Origin: SLJN01 sp964505385
GTDB taxonomy: Bacteria; Bacteroidota; Rhodothermia; Balneolales; Natronogracilivirgulaceae
Length of the DNA stretch: 64,000 nucleotides
Assembly (NCBI GenBank): GCA_964505385.1
Contig: CAZDIA010000012.1
Span: forward strand, 20,055-84,054
Reading direction: 5' to 3'
Below, piece after piece: positions 35,901 to 44,148 of the stretch. The notes below the pieces were generated by a model. The model saw only the letters and a program-made list of their open reading frames with translations. It had not been told where the DNA came from and did not search any database. The first letter of the stretch is position 1; each line of letters begins with the position of its first letter. A program made the translations under genes and the position numbers.

Positions 35901-36939
35901 CCGGCATAATGCTGACGGACTGATTCTTGAATCACCGGGTGATTTGCCTGACGATCAGGATGCAATACTCGTAGCTGATAATCTTACAGATGTGGCCGGC
36001 AACACCACTTCTGAAACCTCTACTCCCATTGCAAGACCGATTGAAGAGGGTAATGTGGTGATCAATGAAATTATGTACCAGCCGGTTTCTGATCGCTATA
36101 CCGACCGGCCGGATCAGAGTGAGTTTCTGGAGTTTTATAATAAACAACCTTATGCTATTTCCCTGGAAGGCGTTTTTATCCATGATGAACCTGATCGTGA
36201 TGATGAAACTTCCGATATAAATCCAGCCACCACCCGTGGCAAGTGGATTCCCGCAGAGGATTACGCCGTGATTCACGGTGATCCCGAACCGGAATTCAGC
36301 AACACCCGGCTCGCCCGCTTTTTCGAACTCGAGGATGGTATGCATGTATTACGGGCCGACCGCACCACATTGAGCTTACCCGACCGGGAATACGAAATTA
36401 ATTTTGCTGATAGTTCCCGAAATGTGATTGATCAGGTGCGATACCATCCCAACTGGCACAATGAAAATCTTGCTGATGTTCGCGGCAGATCACTCGAACG
36501 TATTCGACCTGAGGGAGAGAGCAGTGACGGTAGAAACTGGAGCACTACCACTCATAATGATGGTGGAACACCTCTTAGTCAAAACACCCTGTTTTCTGAT
36601 CCCACAGAAGCTCCTGAGGACGAGGGTATAACGCTGGACCCGGATCCTTTTTCACCAAACGCTGACGGCCGTGATGAAACCCTGAATATCTCCTGGCAGC
36701 TTGAAGAAACCGATTATATGATGCGTATCCGGATTTACGACCGCCAAGGGCGTCTTGTGCGAACTCTGGCTGAAGGTGAACAGGCCGGCGTTGAAGGCAC
36801 CATCACTTGGGATGGAATGAAGGATGACGGCACGGAAAACCGGGTTGGCTTTTATGTTGTACTCTTCGAAGCGTACAACAGCGCCAATGGCGGAGATCGC
36901 ACTTTTAAAGAAACCGTCGTATTAGCCCGGGATATGTAA
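32965..36939 (+). CDS. Very large secreted protein with lamin-tail domains and FlgD-like C-terminus
   Basis: A 1,324-residue secreted protein. Signal peptide MRLPTLLSLLLITFTAPALL. After an N-terminal beta-jellyroll-like domain (about 25-230) come Ig-like domains with the pattern EQVRISFSEEV, then three lamin-tail domains, each starting with VVINE: DVVINELYYRV (about 520), DVVINEFLYRP (about 775) and NVVINEIMYQP (about 1030), interleaved with SbsA-like Ig domains. The C-terminus, FSPNADGRDETLNISWQL to RIYDRQGRLVRTL and GFYVVLFEAY, is the FlgD/gliding-motility-like domain common in type IX-exported proteins. Role may be adhesion or nuclease-associated binding; the function is unknown. The frame extends to a GTG at 32947, but ATG 32965 gives a standard signal peptide. 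Confidence 0.9.
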   Translation: MRLPTLLSLLLITFTAPALLAQTVVIDEDFEDQDLTQNPTWTGDLQNYTFTDRYGASSLQMVAPDTNRTAILTSSSTSYGSWEFFVEVPATSSLNRVYVYLMSDEEDLDIVGAESPSSANGYAIHTGNGNFDLVKIENGSASTILSSDTEIQDETEYQVRVERSDGSDDREEGDWQIHVSEGYGSTPEPDSEVVNDNEFTSSDYFGLYTRFSAGNFDSYFFDSIVVTSTDAFQATQAQVSGPTTVDIAFNFAVDDATIDEENFEISEYGTPVSSTLVEDNVVQLEIPEQWEDGTYTVTINNVESEFGDTVEEDTELEFEAENPFMAEQATALSDQEIEINFTESVDTDQVDPGDFELSDVGTPDDLAFADGDSTIVLEYAPIEIGEYTLSIDAIPATSGWTVVQPAEFDLEIINPFFVERVEALTDEQVRISFSEEVIEDDITPDNFTVEDVGAPASVEPEENNDVLLLNFDAPLPGGSHLLTISAITSVNDWQLPQPAEFDFFLFDEYEDGDVVINELYYRVAPELRQDSRPQYIELYNPTDKYINIENWHVQRQDQTLRTITDQPTALEPDGYVVVSGDTTVFNDMFGARGWIKVENFPEFNLGAGSTDIVNIRTENEELVDRLEYVPINWGGDEVAIERLSPVAPTSIPENWADSEDPLGGTPGEPNSVEAPDDPPEVESVVASESDRVRIDFSRAITAESATDFDNYEISDGIGISDIDHNEDVVQLHLAEELQSDVSYELTLRNLEDMFANQIPEQVFTFSFVEFEPADERDVVINEFLYRPGGGVTRFLELYNRSDHSVNLQGWSIGRGTGTPITLQTGDAPIVLPPDEHIVITADDSWVSEEAENVKTVSSIPAFSSLGDAIFIRNEQATTIDTLRYSPNWGGNQEGRSAERLDPEAASNDPVNWTTNEDGHTAGFINDNYEPDEIPPEQIFSGIKQDETLQVYFDQHIRLDEETETTFSYNGTQLDVLEFDRHNADGLILESPGDLPDDQDAILVADNLTDVAGNTTSETSTPIARPIEEGNVVINEIMYQPVSDRYTDRPDQSEFLEFYNKQPYAISLEGVFIHDEPDRDDETSDINPATTRGKWIPAEDYAVIHGDPEPEFSNTRLARFFELEDGMHVLRADRTTLSLPDREYEINFADSSRNVIDQVRYHPNWHNENLADVRGRSLERIRPEGESSDGRNWSTTTHNDGGTPLSQNTLFSDPTEAPEDEGITLDPDPFSPNADGRDETLNISWQLEETDYMMRIRIYDRQGRLVRTLAEGEQAGVEGTITWDGMKDDGTENRVGFYVVLFEAYNSANGGDRTFKETVVLARDM

Positions 36940-36950
36940 CCTAACTCAAT

Positions 36951-36995
36951 TTGTTTGATGTTTGATGTTCTTGAACAACATCAAACATCAAACAA
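36951..36995. terminator. Perfect hairpin between convergent genes
   Basis: TTGTTTGATGTTTGATGTT (36951-36969) and AACATCAAACATCAAACAA (36977-36995) form a perfect 19-bp stem with a 7-base loop, between the stops of the large secreted protein and the methyltransferase. It can terminate transcription from both sides. The same word forms the hairpin at 24586. Confidence 0.7.
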
Positions 36996-36997
36996 GC

Positions 36998-37780
36998 TCA
37001 GCCGGTGAACTTTTCCGACCATTTATAGATCGCAATTCCGGCAGAAACAGATGCATTAAGGCTTTCCACCCCGTGCTGAATTCCGGAGGGTATAACGATT
37101 GACGGATATCTTTCGCTAAGTTCATTTGAAGGTCCGCGAGCTTCATTACTTACGATCAACAATTGTTTTTCCGCCGGCCGCCACTTTGATAAAGGTTGCG
37201 CATTTTCATCCAGATGCAATAAATGAATCCGCCAACCTTGTTTTTCGAATTGTGGCAGCAACTCATTTACATCACCTGTGCAATAGGGCAATGTCCCGGT
37301 TGCCCCTGCAGTCGACCGGACTACTTTGGGTTGAAATAAATCCACAGAACCTTTTCCATGAATCCATCCCGAAATGCCAAACCAAGATGCTGTGCGGTAA
37401 ATCGTACCGGCATTACCGGGATCCTGCAAGGCATCACTAACTAAAACTAAACCGGATCCGGCAGCCAGATCATCAATCCGGGTCTGCTCCGGTTCCCGGC
37501 ATACGGCATAAATCTGTTGGGAATTTACGGTTGATGAAATCTGATCTAATAGTTCCTGCTCTCCTGCCAAAATGGTGACATCAGAAAAACTTCGCGTCCA
37601 TTCGCTGAATTCGCCTTCAGGCACCAGTACAAACTCACATCCGACCCTGCGGTTTTTCAGAATTTGCTCTACCACCCTTCGCCCTTCTGCGATAAAATAT
37701 CCGCTCTTTTTCCGCTGAGATGGGCGGATTAATTTTTGTAATAGCGTTCGGTGTCGATTTGCCGGATATTGCATTTGCAT
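36998..37780 (-). CDS. TrmH/SpoU-family RNA 2'-O-methyltransferase
   Basis: A 260-residue SPOUT methyltransferase that transfers methyl from SAM to a ribose 2'-OH in rRNA or tRNA. The N-terminal substrate-binding part (KKSGYFIAEGRRVVEQIL, residues about 25-42) resembles that of RlmB-type enzymes. The C-terminal SPOUT knot shows LVLVSDALQDPGNAGTIYRT (motif 1, with the conserved DPGNxG), LLIVSNEARGPS (motif 2) and SIVIPSGIQHGVESLNASVS (motif 3), including the invariant NxS. The frame extends to a GTG at 37819, but the ATG at 37780 fits the family start. Exact target nucleotide is not determined. Confidence 0.92.
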   Translation of the reverse strand: MQMQYPANRHRTLLQKLIRPSQRKKSGYFIAEGRRVVEQILKNRRVGCEFVLVPEGEFSEWTRSFSDVTILAGEQELLDQISSTVNSQQIYAVCREPEQTRIDDLAAGSGLVLVSDALQDPGNAGTIYRTASWFGISGWIHGKGSVDLFQPKVVRSTAGATGTLPYCTGDVNELLPQFEKQGWRIHLLHLDENAQPLSKWRPAEKQLLIVSNEARGPSNELSERYPSIVIPSGIQHGVESLNASVSAGIAIYKWSEKFTG

Positions 37781-37927
37781 AGATTTTAAATTAGGTATAG
37801 CACTTACATTATGCCACACCCTCTCGAAGAATGCTTAAGTATGTGGTATATTAGAAGCAGTTTTCACTCAAAAACAGGAAATAATCCAACTTTTCTTTCA
37901 TAATTCAGGGTTTGCTCAATCCGGTCC

Positions 37928-39889
37928 ATGAAGCAAAAATGGTTTTTCATACTATTAGTCGTTTCGGTTTTTGGTTTCACAGAATCAGGCCTGGGGCAGG
38001 CCTGGCTTCCGGGCATCGGTGCTGATACCCGGTTTCAACGGCAACTTGATGCTATGCGCTGGGATATGGGCGGCTCCACCTCGATGAGCGGAGAGGGATA
38101 TTCTTTTAGTTTTGATAATAATTTCAACTCCAGATTATTCATCAGAGATGGCGAGGCCTCGAACATCCAGGATGAAAATGTTCTCAACTTCAGTGGCCGT
38201 TTTGATGTGAATGAGAATATATACACCGTAGGTGACGGGCGCTCATACCGGTATACTTCCACCGATGTTCGGCAGGATTATTTCATGGCCGGTATTGGTT
38301 ATCAGCTACCCGGAATATCCGAATTGGAAGTTCTTGGAGGAGTTTTCAGCGATCACCGCCACAATGAACTGGATCAGGGGCCGGCCATGGGTGCGCGACT
38401 TGCCACGCAGCCACTTCCGATCGGGGATTGGATGATCCAGCCTTCCGGCACCATACAATACGCCGATATTGATGAGCGATCATATGAAAATTATCGCGGT
38501 CAGATACAAGCCGGTTATCAGACGGAGGAAGTTTTTCTACAGACCCGTGTGCGTTTTGCGCGGGCAGTTCGGGAGAGCTATCAGCCCAGCAGTTTCTTTA
38601 ATCGTGATGTAACCGATGTGATCGAAGGCATTACCTCTGATACCACAAGCGCTCAAATCAGATTGGAGACGCCTGTTTACGGAGCTTTGGAAGGGCAGAT
38701 TGAAATGCAGACCGAATTCATCAACCGCTCATTCAAAAACCGGATGCGTACGGATGAAACCCAAAACCTTTTTGATACCGAAACCTCACGGGAAAATCTT
38801 GATCTGAGAGCTTCGATAATGCTGCCATTATCAACCCACCGGTTTGAGGCAGGTCTTGAATACAATGTATCCAACAGAAACTCAAGGTTGTTAAACCCTG
38901 ATGATTTCCCGTCAGAAGAGGTTGCTCGCCGCAGGCAGGTGCTTCAAAATGCAACATACAACCAAAGCCGTTTCGGATTGTTTACCCGGAACAGAATCAG
39001 TATCACAGATAATCATCAAATTCGTGTGGACGGCAGGGCAAGCATCCTTCAATACGACACTCCGGAAGAAAATGTGGATGACCGGGATGAAGTTACCTAT
39101 TGGCTACAACTCGGCTCCGAACACGCAATCTCCGATTATCTGTCCGGTGGATTGACCCTGGCGGGTGAAGCGACTCATCAGGTTTATTTGCAGGCGGAAC
39201 GGAGCCTTGATAACTACTGGAGACGCTCACTGCGAATGCGTCCCTATTTCGACTGGTCACCATTCAACAATCTGCGCATTCGCCAAAATTTTCTCATTCG
39301 TGCCAATTATACCGTACATGATTTTCAGCTTGAGGATCGTCCATCCAACGATCGGTCATCCCGCGAATTCGGGTTTCAGACGGATATACAGTGGGATATG
39401 ACCTCCGACTGGCGCATTGATGCCGAAGCATCCCGCAGTGAGCTTCGCATCGGCCGCCTTCATTGGGATTCATTTACCGAAACCCCAACTGATACCCTTA
39501 CAACCTACAACTTTGATGTAATGATTACCCGCAACATCGGGGATGCTCAAATTTCCGCCGGAGGTCGCTTTTTCATTAAGGTAGATTATTTGCCACAAAC
39601 CACCCTCACCACGGAAATCACTGATGAGGATGGCGTTACCCAACCGGTCAGCCAAACCGCTCCCGGCAGGCAGATAACCCGTCAATTCGGTCCCGCAGTG
39701 GATATCAATATCCCGTTTTCTTCCGGTAACCAATTGCGATTCAGGGGGTGGCTGCAAAATCAGCATGTAAACCGCCGGTTATTTACTGTTTATCCCGATG
39801 AACTTGAAGAAGCATTTAACCGCGAGGAGCAGCAAGCCTCCACCCGCTTGTATCCGAATATGCAACTGGAGGTTCAGTTTAATTTTTGA
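37928..39889 (+). CDS. Outer-membrane beta-barrel protein, unknown function
   Basis: A 653-residue protein with a signal peptide (MKQKWFFILLVVSVFGF up to about residue 24) and a mature part full of alternating amphipathic strands, ending in LQVEFNF-like LEVQFNF; a terminal Phe is the standard mark of outer-membrane barrels recognised by BamA. Many strands have aromatic girdle residues (Tyr, Trp). No TonB box or plug domain is seen, so it is not a typical TonB receptor. It may be a porin-like or assembly protein. It stands alone between the methyltransferases. The 5' end contains QRQLDAMRWDMGGSTS, which I cannot assign. Confidence 0.75.
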   Translation: MKQKWFFILLVVSVFGFTESGLGQAWLPGIGADTRFQRQLDAMRWDMGGSTSMSGEGYSFSFDNNFNSRLFIRDGEASNIQDENVLNFSGRFDVNENIYTVGDGRSYRYTSTDVRQDYFMAGIGYQLPGISELEVLGGVFSDHRHNELDQGPAMGARLATQPLPIGDWMIQPSGTIQYADIDERSYENYRGQIQAGYQTEEVFLQTRVRFARAVRESYQPSSFFNRDVTDVIEGITSDTTSAQIRLETPVYGALEGQIEMQTEFINRSFKNRMRTDETQNLFDTETSRENLDLRASIMLPLSTHRFEAGLEYNVSNRNSRLLNPDDFPSEEVARRRQVLQNATYNQSRFGLFTRNRISITDNHQIRVDGRASILQYDTPEENVDDRDEVTYWLQLGSEHAISDYLSGGLTLAGEATHQVYLQAERSLDNYWRRSLRMRPYFDWSPFNNLRIRQNFLIRANYTVHDFQLEDRPSNDRSSREFGFQTDIQWDMTSDWRIDAEASRSELRIGRLHWDSFTETPTDTLTTYNFDVMITRNIGDAQISAGGRFFIKVDYLPQTTLTTEITDEDGVTQPVSQTAPGRQITRQFGPAVDINIPFSSGNQLRFRGWLQNQHVNRRLFTVYPDELEEAFNREEQQASTRLYPNMQLEVQFNF

Positions 39890-39901
39890 TTCGAAGCAGA
39901 A

Positions 39902-40642
39902 CTACTTTTTCTCCGTGATCATGATTAAGCGAGGGCTGTTTTCCGGATCGAACGGTTCGCCGGTGTAGGTGCCAAAAAATCCGACTTTTGCCAGCCCGCA
40001 CTCATGAAATGCACGATTGAACCAATCAGTTCTGTACGCCTTTACACGCTCCTCAAATTTTACGTTTCGCTGATTACCCGCTTTATTGAAGGTGATTTCC
40101 TTTACGATTGTATCCCCATCAATAAATCTGCGAATTTGATACTCTGCTCCCTCTAATTCACCTTCCTCGGCAGGTTTTAGCGAATTGGTGACTTTATCGG
40201 CATTCATATAATCAATTATCACCCTCCCTCCTGTTTTAGTCATATCAGTCATATTCTTTATGACTTTTTTATTCTCGTCATCACTCCGGAAATACCCAAA
40301 GGATGTAAACAGATTGAGTACCGCATCAAATGTTTGATCGAGCGGGTCGCGCATATCCCCGATTGCAAATTCAACATTTTGAAGATTGAGCATTTCGGAG
40401 TTAGCGCGCGCTGTCTGAATCGACTTCGGGGAGAGATCAACTCCCGTAATTTTATATCCATTTTTTGCCAATGTGATGGCATGGCGACCGCGGCCGCATC
40501 CCAGATCAAGAAGAGTATTAAATTTCGGTTGAGGCAAATATTCAGAAAGAAATGAAACAGTCAGCTCGGCCTCCTTCTGATCACGATCAGCATATAGTGC
40601 ATCGTAAAGCGGGCTGTCAAACCAATCTTCAAACCAGTTCAT
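39902..40642 (-). CDS. Class I SAM-dependent methyltransferase
   Basis: A 246-residue cytosolic methyltransferase. The SAM-binding core is clear: TLLDLGCGRGRHAITLAKNG (motif I, about residues 43-62), ITGVDLSPKSIQTAR (motif II), VEFAIGDMRDPL (motif III) and VIIDYMNA further on. The substrate domain after the core (RFIDGDTIVKEITFNKAG) is typical of Methyltransf_25-type small-molecule methyltransferases, so no exact substrate can be given. It is convergent with the outer-membrane protein gene (12 bp) and divergent from pyrF. Confidence 0.88.
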   Translation of the reverse strand: MNWFEDWFDSPLYDALYADRDQKEAELTVSFLSEYLPQPKFNTLLDLGCGRGRHAITLAKNGYKITGVDLSPKSIQTARANSEMLNLQNVEFAIGDMRDPLDQTFDAVLNLFTSFGYFRSDDENKKVIKNMTDMTKTGGRVIIDYMNADKVTNSLKPAEEGELEGAEYQIRRFIDGDTIVKEITFNKAGNQRNVKFEERVKAYRTDWFNRAFHECGLAKVGFFGTYTGEPFDPENSPRLIMITEKK

Positions 40643-40765
40643 TGTTGCATTTTTTTAATAAATCCGGATATGTCGCAGATAACATTCATACATTAAAATA
40701 TTCAACGCCTTGCACTGTTTGAAGTTGCATGAAGTGAAAATGCATTCAGATTTGTAACTTAGAAT

Positions 40766-41608
40766 ATGACTTATAGTGATAAAGTAACACATGCGGTAAA
40801 TAAGTGCGGCTCAGTTCTGTGTCTTGGCCTGGATCCCGTACCTGAAAACATCCCTGCTGAAATCAAAGAATCTGCTTCATCCACAACTGAGGCGGTTTAT
40901 CAGTATTGCCGTGAAACCATTCAAATAACATCGGAATATATTGCTGCCATTAAGCTTAATTCCGCATATTTCGAAGCACTGGGGCCGGATGGATTCCGGA
41001 TACTCGCTGATTTACAAAATCATATCCCGGATGATGTGGTTTCAATCATCGATGCCAAACGCGGAGATGTACCCCATACTGCCAAACGCTATAAGATTGC
41101 TTTTTTTGACAATATGAATTATGATGCAATCACCCTGTCGCCTCTTTTGGGCAATGATAGTCTAATCCCGTTCTTAGATAATCCGGAAAAGGCTTGTTAC
41201 ATTCTTGCGCTTACGTCAAATAGCGGCGCTACAGATTATTTCACTCAATACATTCAAAGCGGTATCACTTTCAGTGAATACATAGCCAGACAAATGAATA
41301 CACTCTCCGGAACTGTTAAGGGTGAAATCGGTCTGGTTATTGGCGCCACCCATTCATCATATCCCGAGCGGCTCTTCCAGGAGATTGCCGGCGGGCATAT
41401 TTTAACCCCCGGTATCGGCGCACAACAGGCTGACCCTGATGACTTTGTGAACACGATTAATAAATATAATTGCAAGGCCCTGGTACCGGTCAGTCGTGGA
41501 ATTGCGGAAGCTCATCTGAACAGCGAAGCAGCCTGGCAGGATGCTGTGGTTTCATCTGCCCGACAATACAATACTATATTTCAATCACTTGCGGAATATC
41601 ATGGTTAA
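40766..41608 (+). CDS. pyrF: Orotidine 5'-phosphate decarboxylase
   Basis: A 280-residue cytosolic enzyme that decarboxylates OMP to UMP in the last step of pyrimidine synthesis. It is the long (subfamily 2) form; the catalytic segment IIDAKRGDVPHTAKRY (95-109) contains the conserved Asp-x-Lys-x-x-Asp. The N-terminal CLGLDPVPENIP (19-30) and C-terminal LTPGIGAQQADPDDF phosphate loop complete the barrel. The stop overlaps the start of rnhA by 8 bases, so the two are co-translated, an unusual pairing of pyrimidine synthesis and RNase H. Confidence 0.95.
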   Translation: MTYSDKVTHAVNKCGSVLCLGLDPVPENIPAEIKESASSTTEAVYQYCRETIQITSEYIAAIKLNSAYFEALGPDGFRILADLQNHIPDDVVSIIDAKRGDVPHTAKRYKIAFFDNMNYDAITLSPLLGNDSLIPFLDNPEKACYILALTSNSGATDYFTQYIQSGITFSEYIARQMNTLSGTVKGEIGLVIGATHSSYPERLFQEIAGGHILTPGIGAQQADPDDFVNTINKYNCKALVPVSRGIAEAHLNSEAAWQDAVVSSARQYNTIFQSLAEYHG

Positions 41609-42044
41609 ACCAAAAGTACGGATTTATACTGATGGCGCTTGTAGCGGCAATCCCGGTCCCGGCGGATGGGCTGCCTTGCTGGAATGGAACGGGAAAGAAA
41701 AAGAAATCAGTGGCTCAGCGTCCAACACCACCAATAACCGGATGGAAATGATGGCAATTATTGAAGCCCTGAGGGCATTGAAAAAACCATGCTATGTTGA
41801 GATTTACAGTGACTCTGCGCTCATTGTAAATGCCTTCACCAAAGGATGGATTGATAACTGGATCAAAAAAAACTGGAAAAAGGCGGATAAAACCCCGGTT
41901 GAAAATCAGGAGCTGTGGCAGGAAATGCTGGAGGCGATGTCCCCCCATCAGGTGAGCTGGATCAAAGTTAAAGGGCACGCTAATAATGAGCGAAATAACA
42001 GAGTAGACCGGCTGGCTGTTAAAGCCTCCAAAAAAGCCGGTTAA
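41601..42044 (+). CDS. rnhA: Ribonuclease HI
   Basis: A 147-residue cytosolic nuclease that cleaves the RNA strand of RNA-DNA hybrids. All four carboxylates are visible: Asp11 in YTDGACSGNPGPGGW, Glu49 in NRMEMMA, Asp71 in IYSDSALIV and Asp136 in NRVDRLA, with His126 in the KGHANN segment. A basic protrusion is present (WIKKNWKKADKTPV). The frame extends upstream, but the ATG at 41601 fits the family and overlaps the pyrF stop (ATGGTTAA). Length is close to E. coli RnhA (155). Confidence 0.95.
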   Translation: MVKPKVRIYTDGACSGNPGPGGWAALLEWNGKEKEISGSASNTTNNRMEMMAIIEALRALKKPCYVEIYSDSALIVNAFTKGWIDNWIKKNWKKADKTPVENQELWQEMLEAMSPHQVSWIKVKGHANNERNNRVDRLAVKASKKAG

Positions 42045-42083
42045 TAACTGCTGTTATCAGAATTATGCTGAAGCAGATTTTGA

Positions 42084-42734
42084 TTACCTGAGCACGGTAT
42101 GAGGAGTTACTTCCTCAAAACCATGAGGAGGTCTATCCAGAGTCCAGGTTTCAAAATAAAATGTCCGCTCCGAACCTACCCTTTTTCCGTTGATGCTGAA
42201 ATAGCGAAAATCCTCTCTTGAGGTCATTGGTTTGAATGTGTTGAAAAAGGTCTCATAAACATTATCCCTGGAAAACAGATGCAGATCAATTCCATGATGT
42301 GCCTTTTCCGTAAATAATACCTTAATACCATCATCAAGTACCGGCAAGATGGCTCCCAGTTTTTCGCCGACTCCGGTTCTGTCATCAATCTTCATAGAAT
42401 CCGGATCATATTTTGATGCATCAGCACCGATGAGAAAAATCTCATGTTGATTTGCATCCCTGAGGCGGGCTGAAAGGGGGCCTGAGATATTTCCGTTTAG
42501 ATCAGAATAGGCCGAATCCTGGAAAATCGCATCTACACCCTGAAGTATAAGCTCAAAATTTTCGAGAGCACTCAATCCAAATTGCAACTCATCACCCATC
42601 CTGGTACCGGTCAAATAATATTTGGTATAGGTTGGAGTGGGCTTCATAAATTGCTCGAGAGTAGATGCTTCCTCACTGCGGGAATCCCGGTCATAAACGA
42701 TGTCATGCTCGTAGATGAGTTTAAAAATATCCAT
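42084..42734 (-). CDS. Hypothetical cytosolic protein
   Basis: A 216-residue protein, unknown function, with no signal or membrane helix. It is predicted to be mixed alpha/beta: the N-terminus MDIFKLIYEHDIVYD, a middle segment LQFGLSALENFELILQGVDA and the C-terminus FYFETWTLDRPPHGFEEV. The pattern HEIFLIGADASKYDPDSMKI may form a sandwich, but no catalytic motif is seen. The frame extends to a TTG at 42767; the ATG at 42734 is preferred. It is 90 bp downstream of pth in the same direction, so possibly at the end of the prs-rplY-pth transcript. Confidence 0.6.
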   Translation of the reverse strand: MDIFKLIYEHDIVYDRDSRSEEASTLEQFMKPTPTYTKYYLTGTRMGDELQFGLSALENFELILQGVDAIFQDSAYSDLNGNISGPLSARLRDANQHEIFLIGADASKYDPDSMKIDDRTGVGEKLGAILPVLDDGIKVLFTEKAHHGIDLHLFSRDNVYETFFNTFKPMTSREDFRYFSINGKRVGSERTFYFETWTLDRPPHGFEEVTPHTVLR

Positions 42735-42824
42735 AGCCGGCAAAAGTGGTTTTCGGATTATTCTCAATTAAGAAATCCGGAATGGCTGAATTTTAACTGA
42801 CTCTGCAAAGTGAAATACAACAAC

Positions 42825-43385
42825 TCAACCATTAAAACGGTTCATTGCTTTGTTGACCCCTTCCCTTGCGAAACATAGTGCGGCATCACGGGCATTTTGG
42901 ATTCCCTCGTCGATAATTTCTTTTTCGTCTTCCGGGAAAGGATAGAGCACATAATCAGATTGTCTGCCTTCGTCAAAATTTGCGCCTATGCCAAAACGAA
43001 GCCTGGGAAACTTTGTGGTTCCGATTTTCTCAATGATATCTTTCAACCCGTTATGTCCGCCATCTCCTCCTTTTGCTCGAATCCTTATTCTGCCTGGCTC
43101 AAGCGCGATATCATCATTGCAAACCAACATATCTGATGGCAAGAAATCATAGAGCCGTACTGCCCGAAGCACGGCCTGCCCGCTGCGATTCATCAGAGTT
43201 GTTGGAATAAGAAGCATCAGTTTCTGCCCCTTATGCCTGCCTTCCGCCAATAAAAAAGGGCCATTGCCTTCCTCCCATTTCATAGAGAGTTTATCAGCAA
43301 TAGCCCTTACAATTTCAATGCCGACATTGTGGCGCGTTCCTTCATAATTGGGATGGGTATTTCCCAGGCCGACAATCAGCGCCAT
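42825..43385 (-). CDS. pth: Peptidyl-tRNA hydrolase
   Basis: A 186-residue cytosolic enzyme that frees tRNA from prematurely released peptidyl-tRNA. The signature IVGLGNTHPNYEGTRHNVGI (4-23) contains the catalytic His19. Conserved substrate residues appear in PTTLMNRSGQAV (Asn and Ser), and the strand VCNDDIALEPGRIRIRAKGG followed by GHNGLKDI. Length matches the family (about 190). It is downstream of rplY by 33 bp, a common gene order in bacteria. Confidence 0.96.
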   Translation of the reverse strand: MALIVGLGNTHPNYEGTRHNVGIEIVRAIADKLSMKWEEGNGPFLLAEGRHKGQKLMLLIPTTLMNRSGQAVLRAVRLYDFLPSDMLVCNDDIALEPGRIRIRAKGGDGGHNGLKDIIEKIGTTKFPRLRFGIGANFDEGRQSDYVLYPFPEDEKEIIDEGIQNARDAALCFAREGVNKAMNRFNG

Positions 43386-43418
43386 ATTCCGGTATATCTA
43401 AAATCTAAATTCAGAAGT

Positions 43419-44129
43419 TTATTCTTCTGAGGCTTCTTCATCGCCACCTTCTTCATCACCGGTAGCTTCGCCTTCAGCTTCTTCACCTTCTGCTGCCTCT
43501 TCGCCTTCTTCGTCAACTTCGCCTTCAAGCTCTTCTTCGGTAAGTCCGAGCTCTTCCGCAAGCGTTCCTTTAGGCGGCCGAATAACCACAACCGTTCGAA
43601 AGAGTTCGCGCAAAGGGGTGATCCCTTCGGTTTGAAGATCTTCCACATTGAGGGAATCTCCAATTTCCATTTCGCTCACATCGAGAGTGAACTCGGCCGG
43701 AAGCGTTGAGGGCAGGCATTGTATCCTCAGTTTTTTAAGCGGCTGATACAACCTGCCGCCACCCTCGGTTACCCCTGTCGGAGTACCCACAAGGCGAATC
43801 GGAATAGTTTGAATCACCGGAGTTCCCTCTTCCATCGCGTATAAATCGACATGTATCGGGCGATCTGAAATCCGGTCGAACTCCACTTTTTTCAATAAGG
43901 TATCGTAAGTCTCTTTCTGTCCATCAACTTTTAATTTGATAACATGGGTAGTGGAATTACTCAGAATTTTTTCTACTTCAATTTCAGAAAGGCTTACATT
44001 TATATTTTCCTTCACTTTAGGTCCATAGACCACAGCAGGTATCTGTTTTTCAGAACGGAGCTCTTTTAAAACTCGCTTTCCGGTCTGCCTTTCTTCTGTT
44101 TCAACTTCTACTATTGTTGGCTTTTTCAT
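43419..44129 (-). CDS. rplY: 50S ribosomal protein L25 (Ctc type)
   Basis: A 236-residue ribosomal protein of the long L25/TL5/Ctc type, which binds 5S rRNA with the N-terminal domain and has a C-terminal beta domain. Visible features are LRSEKQIPAVVYGPK and ILSNSTTHVIKLKVDG (rRNA-binding), and HVDLYAMEEGTPVIQTIPIR leading into the C-terminal domain. The last 55 residues are a very acidic tail of Glu, Gly and Ala (EGEEAEGEATGDEEGG), likely disordered and common in this phylum. It is 19 bp after prs and before pth. Confidence 0.96.
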   Translation of the reverse strand: MKKPTIVEVETEERQTGKRVLKELRSEKQIPAVVYGPKVKENINVSLSEIEVEKILSNSTTHVIKLKVDGQKETYDTLLKKVEFDRISDRPIHVDLYAMEEGTPVIQTIPIRLVGTPTGVTEGGGRLYQPLKKLRIQCLPSTLPAEFTLDVSEMEIGDSLNVEDLQTEGITPLRELFRTVVVIRPPKGTLAEELGLTEEELEGEVDEEGEEAAEGEEAEGEATGDEEGGDEEASEE

Positions 44130-44148
44130 TGCGGGCGTCTGTTAAGGT

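Noticed and set aside
41541..41600. Extended start of rnhA
   Set aside because: The added 20 residues overlap pyrF and have no counterpart in RNase HI; the ATG at 41601 fits.
43376..43663. A Lys-rich frame overlapping rplY
   Set aside because: It is the acidic tail of rplY read in another frame, which gives artificial Lys repeats.
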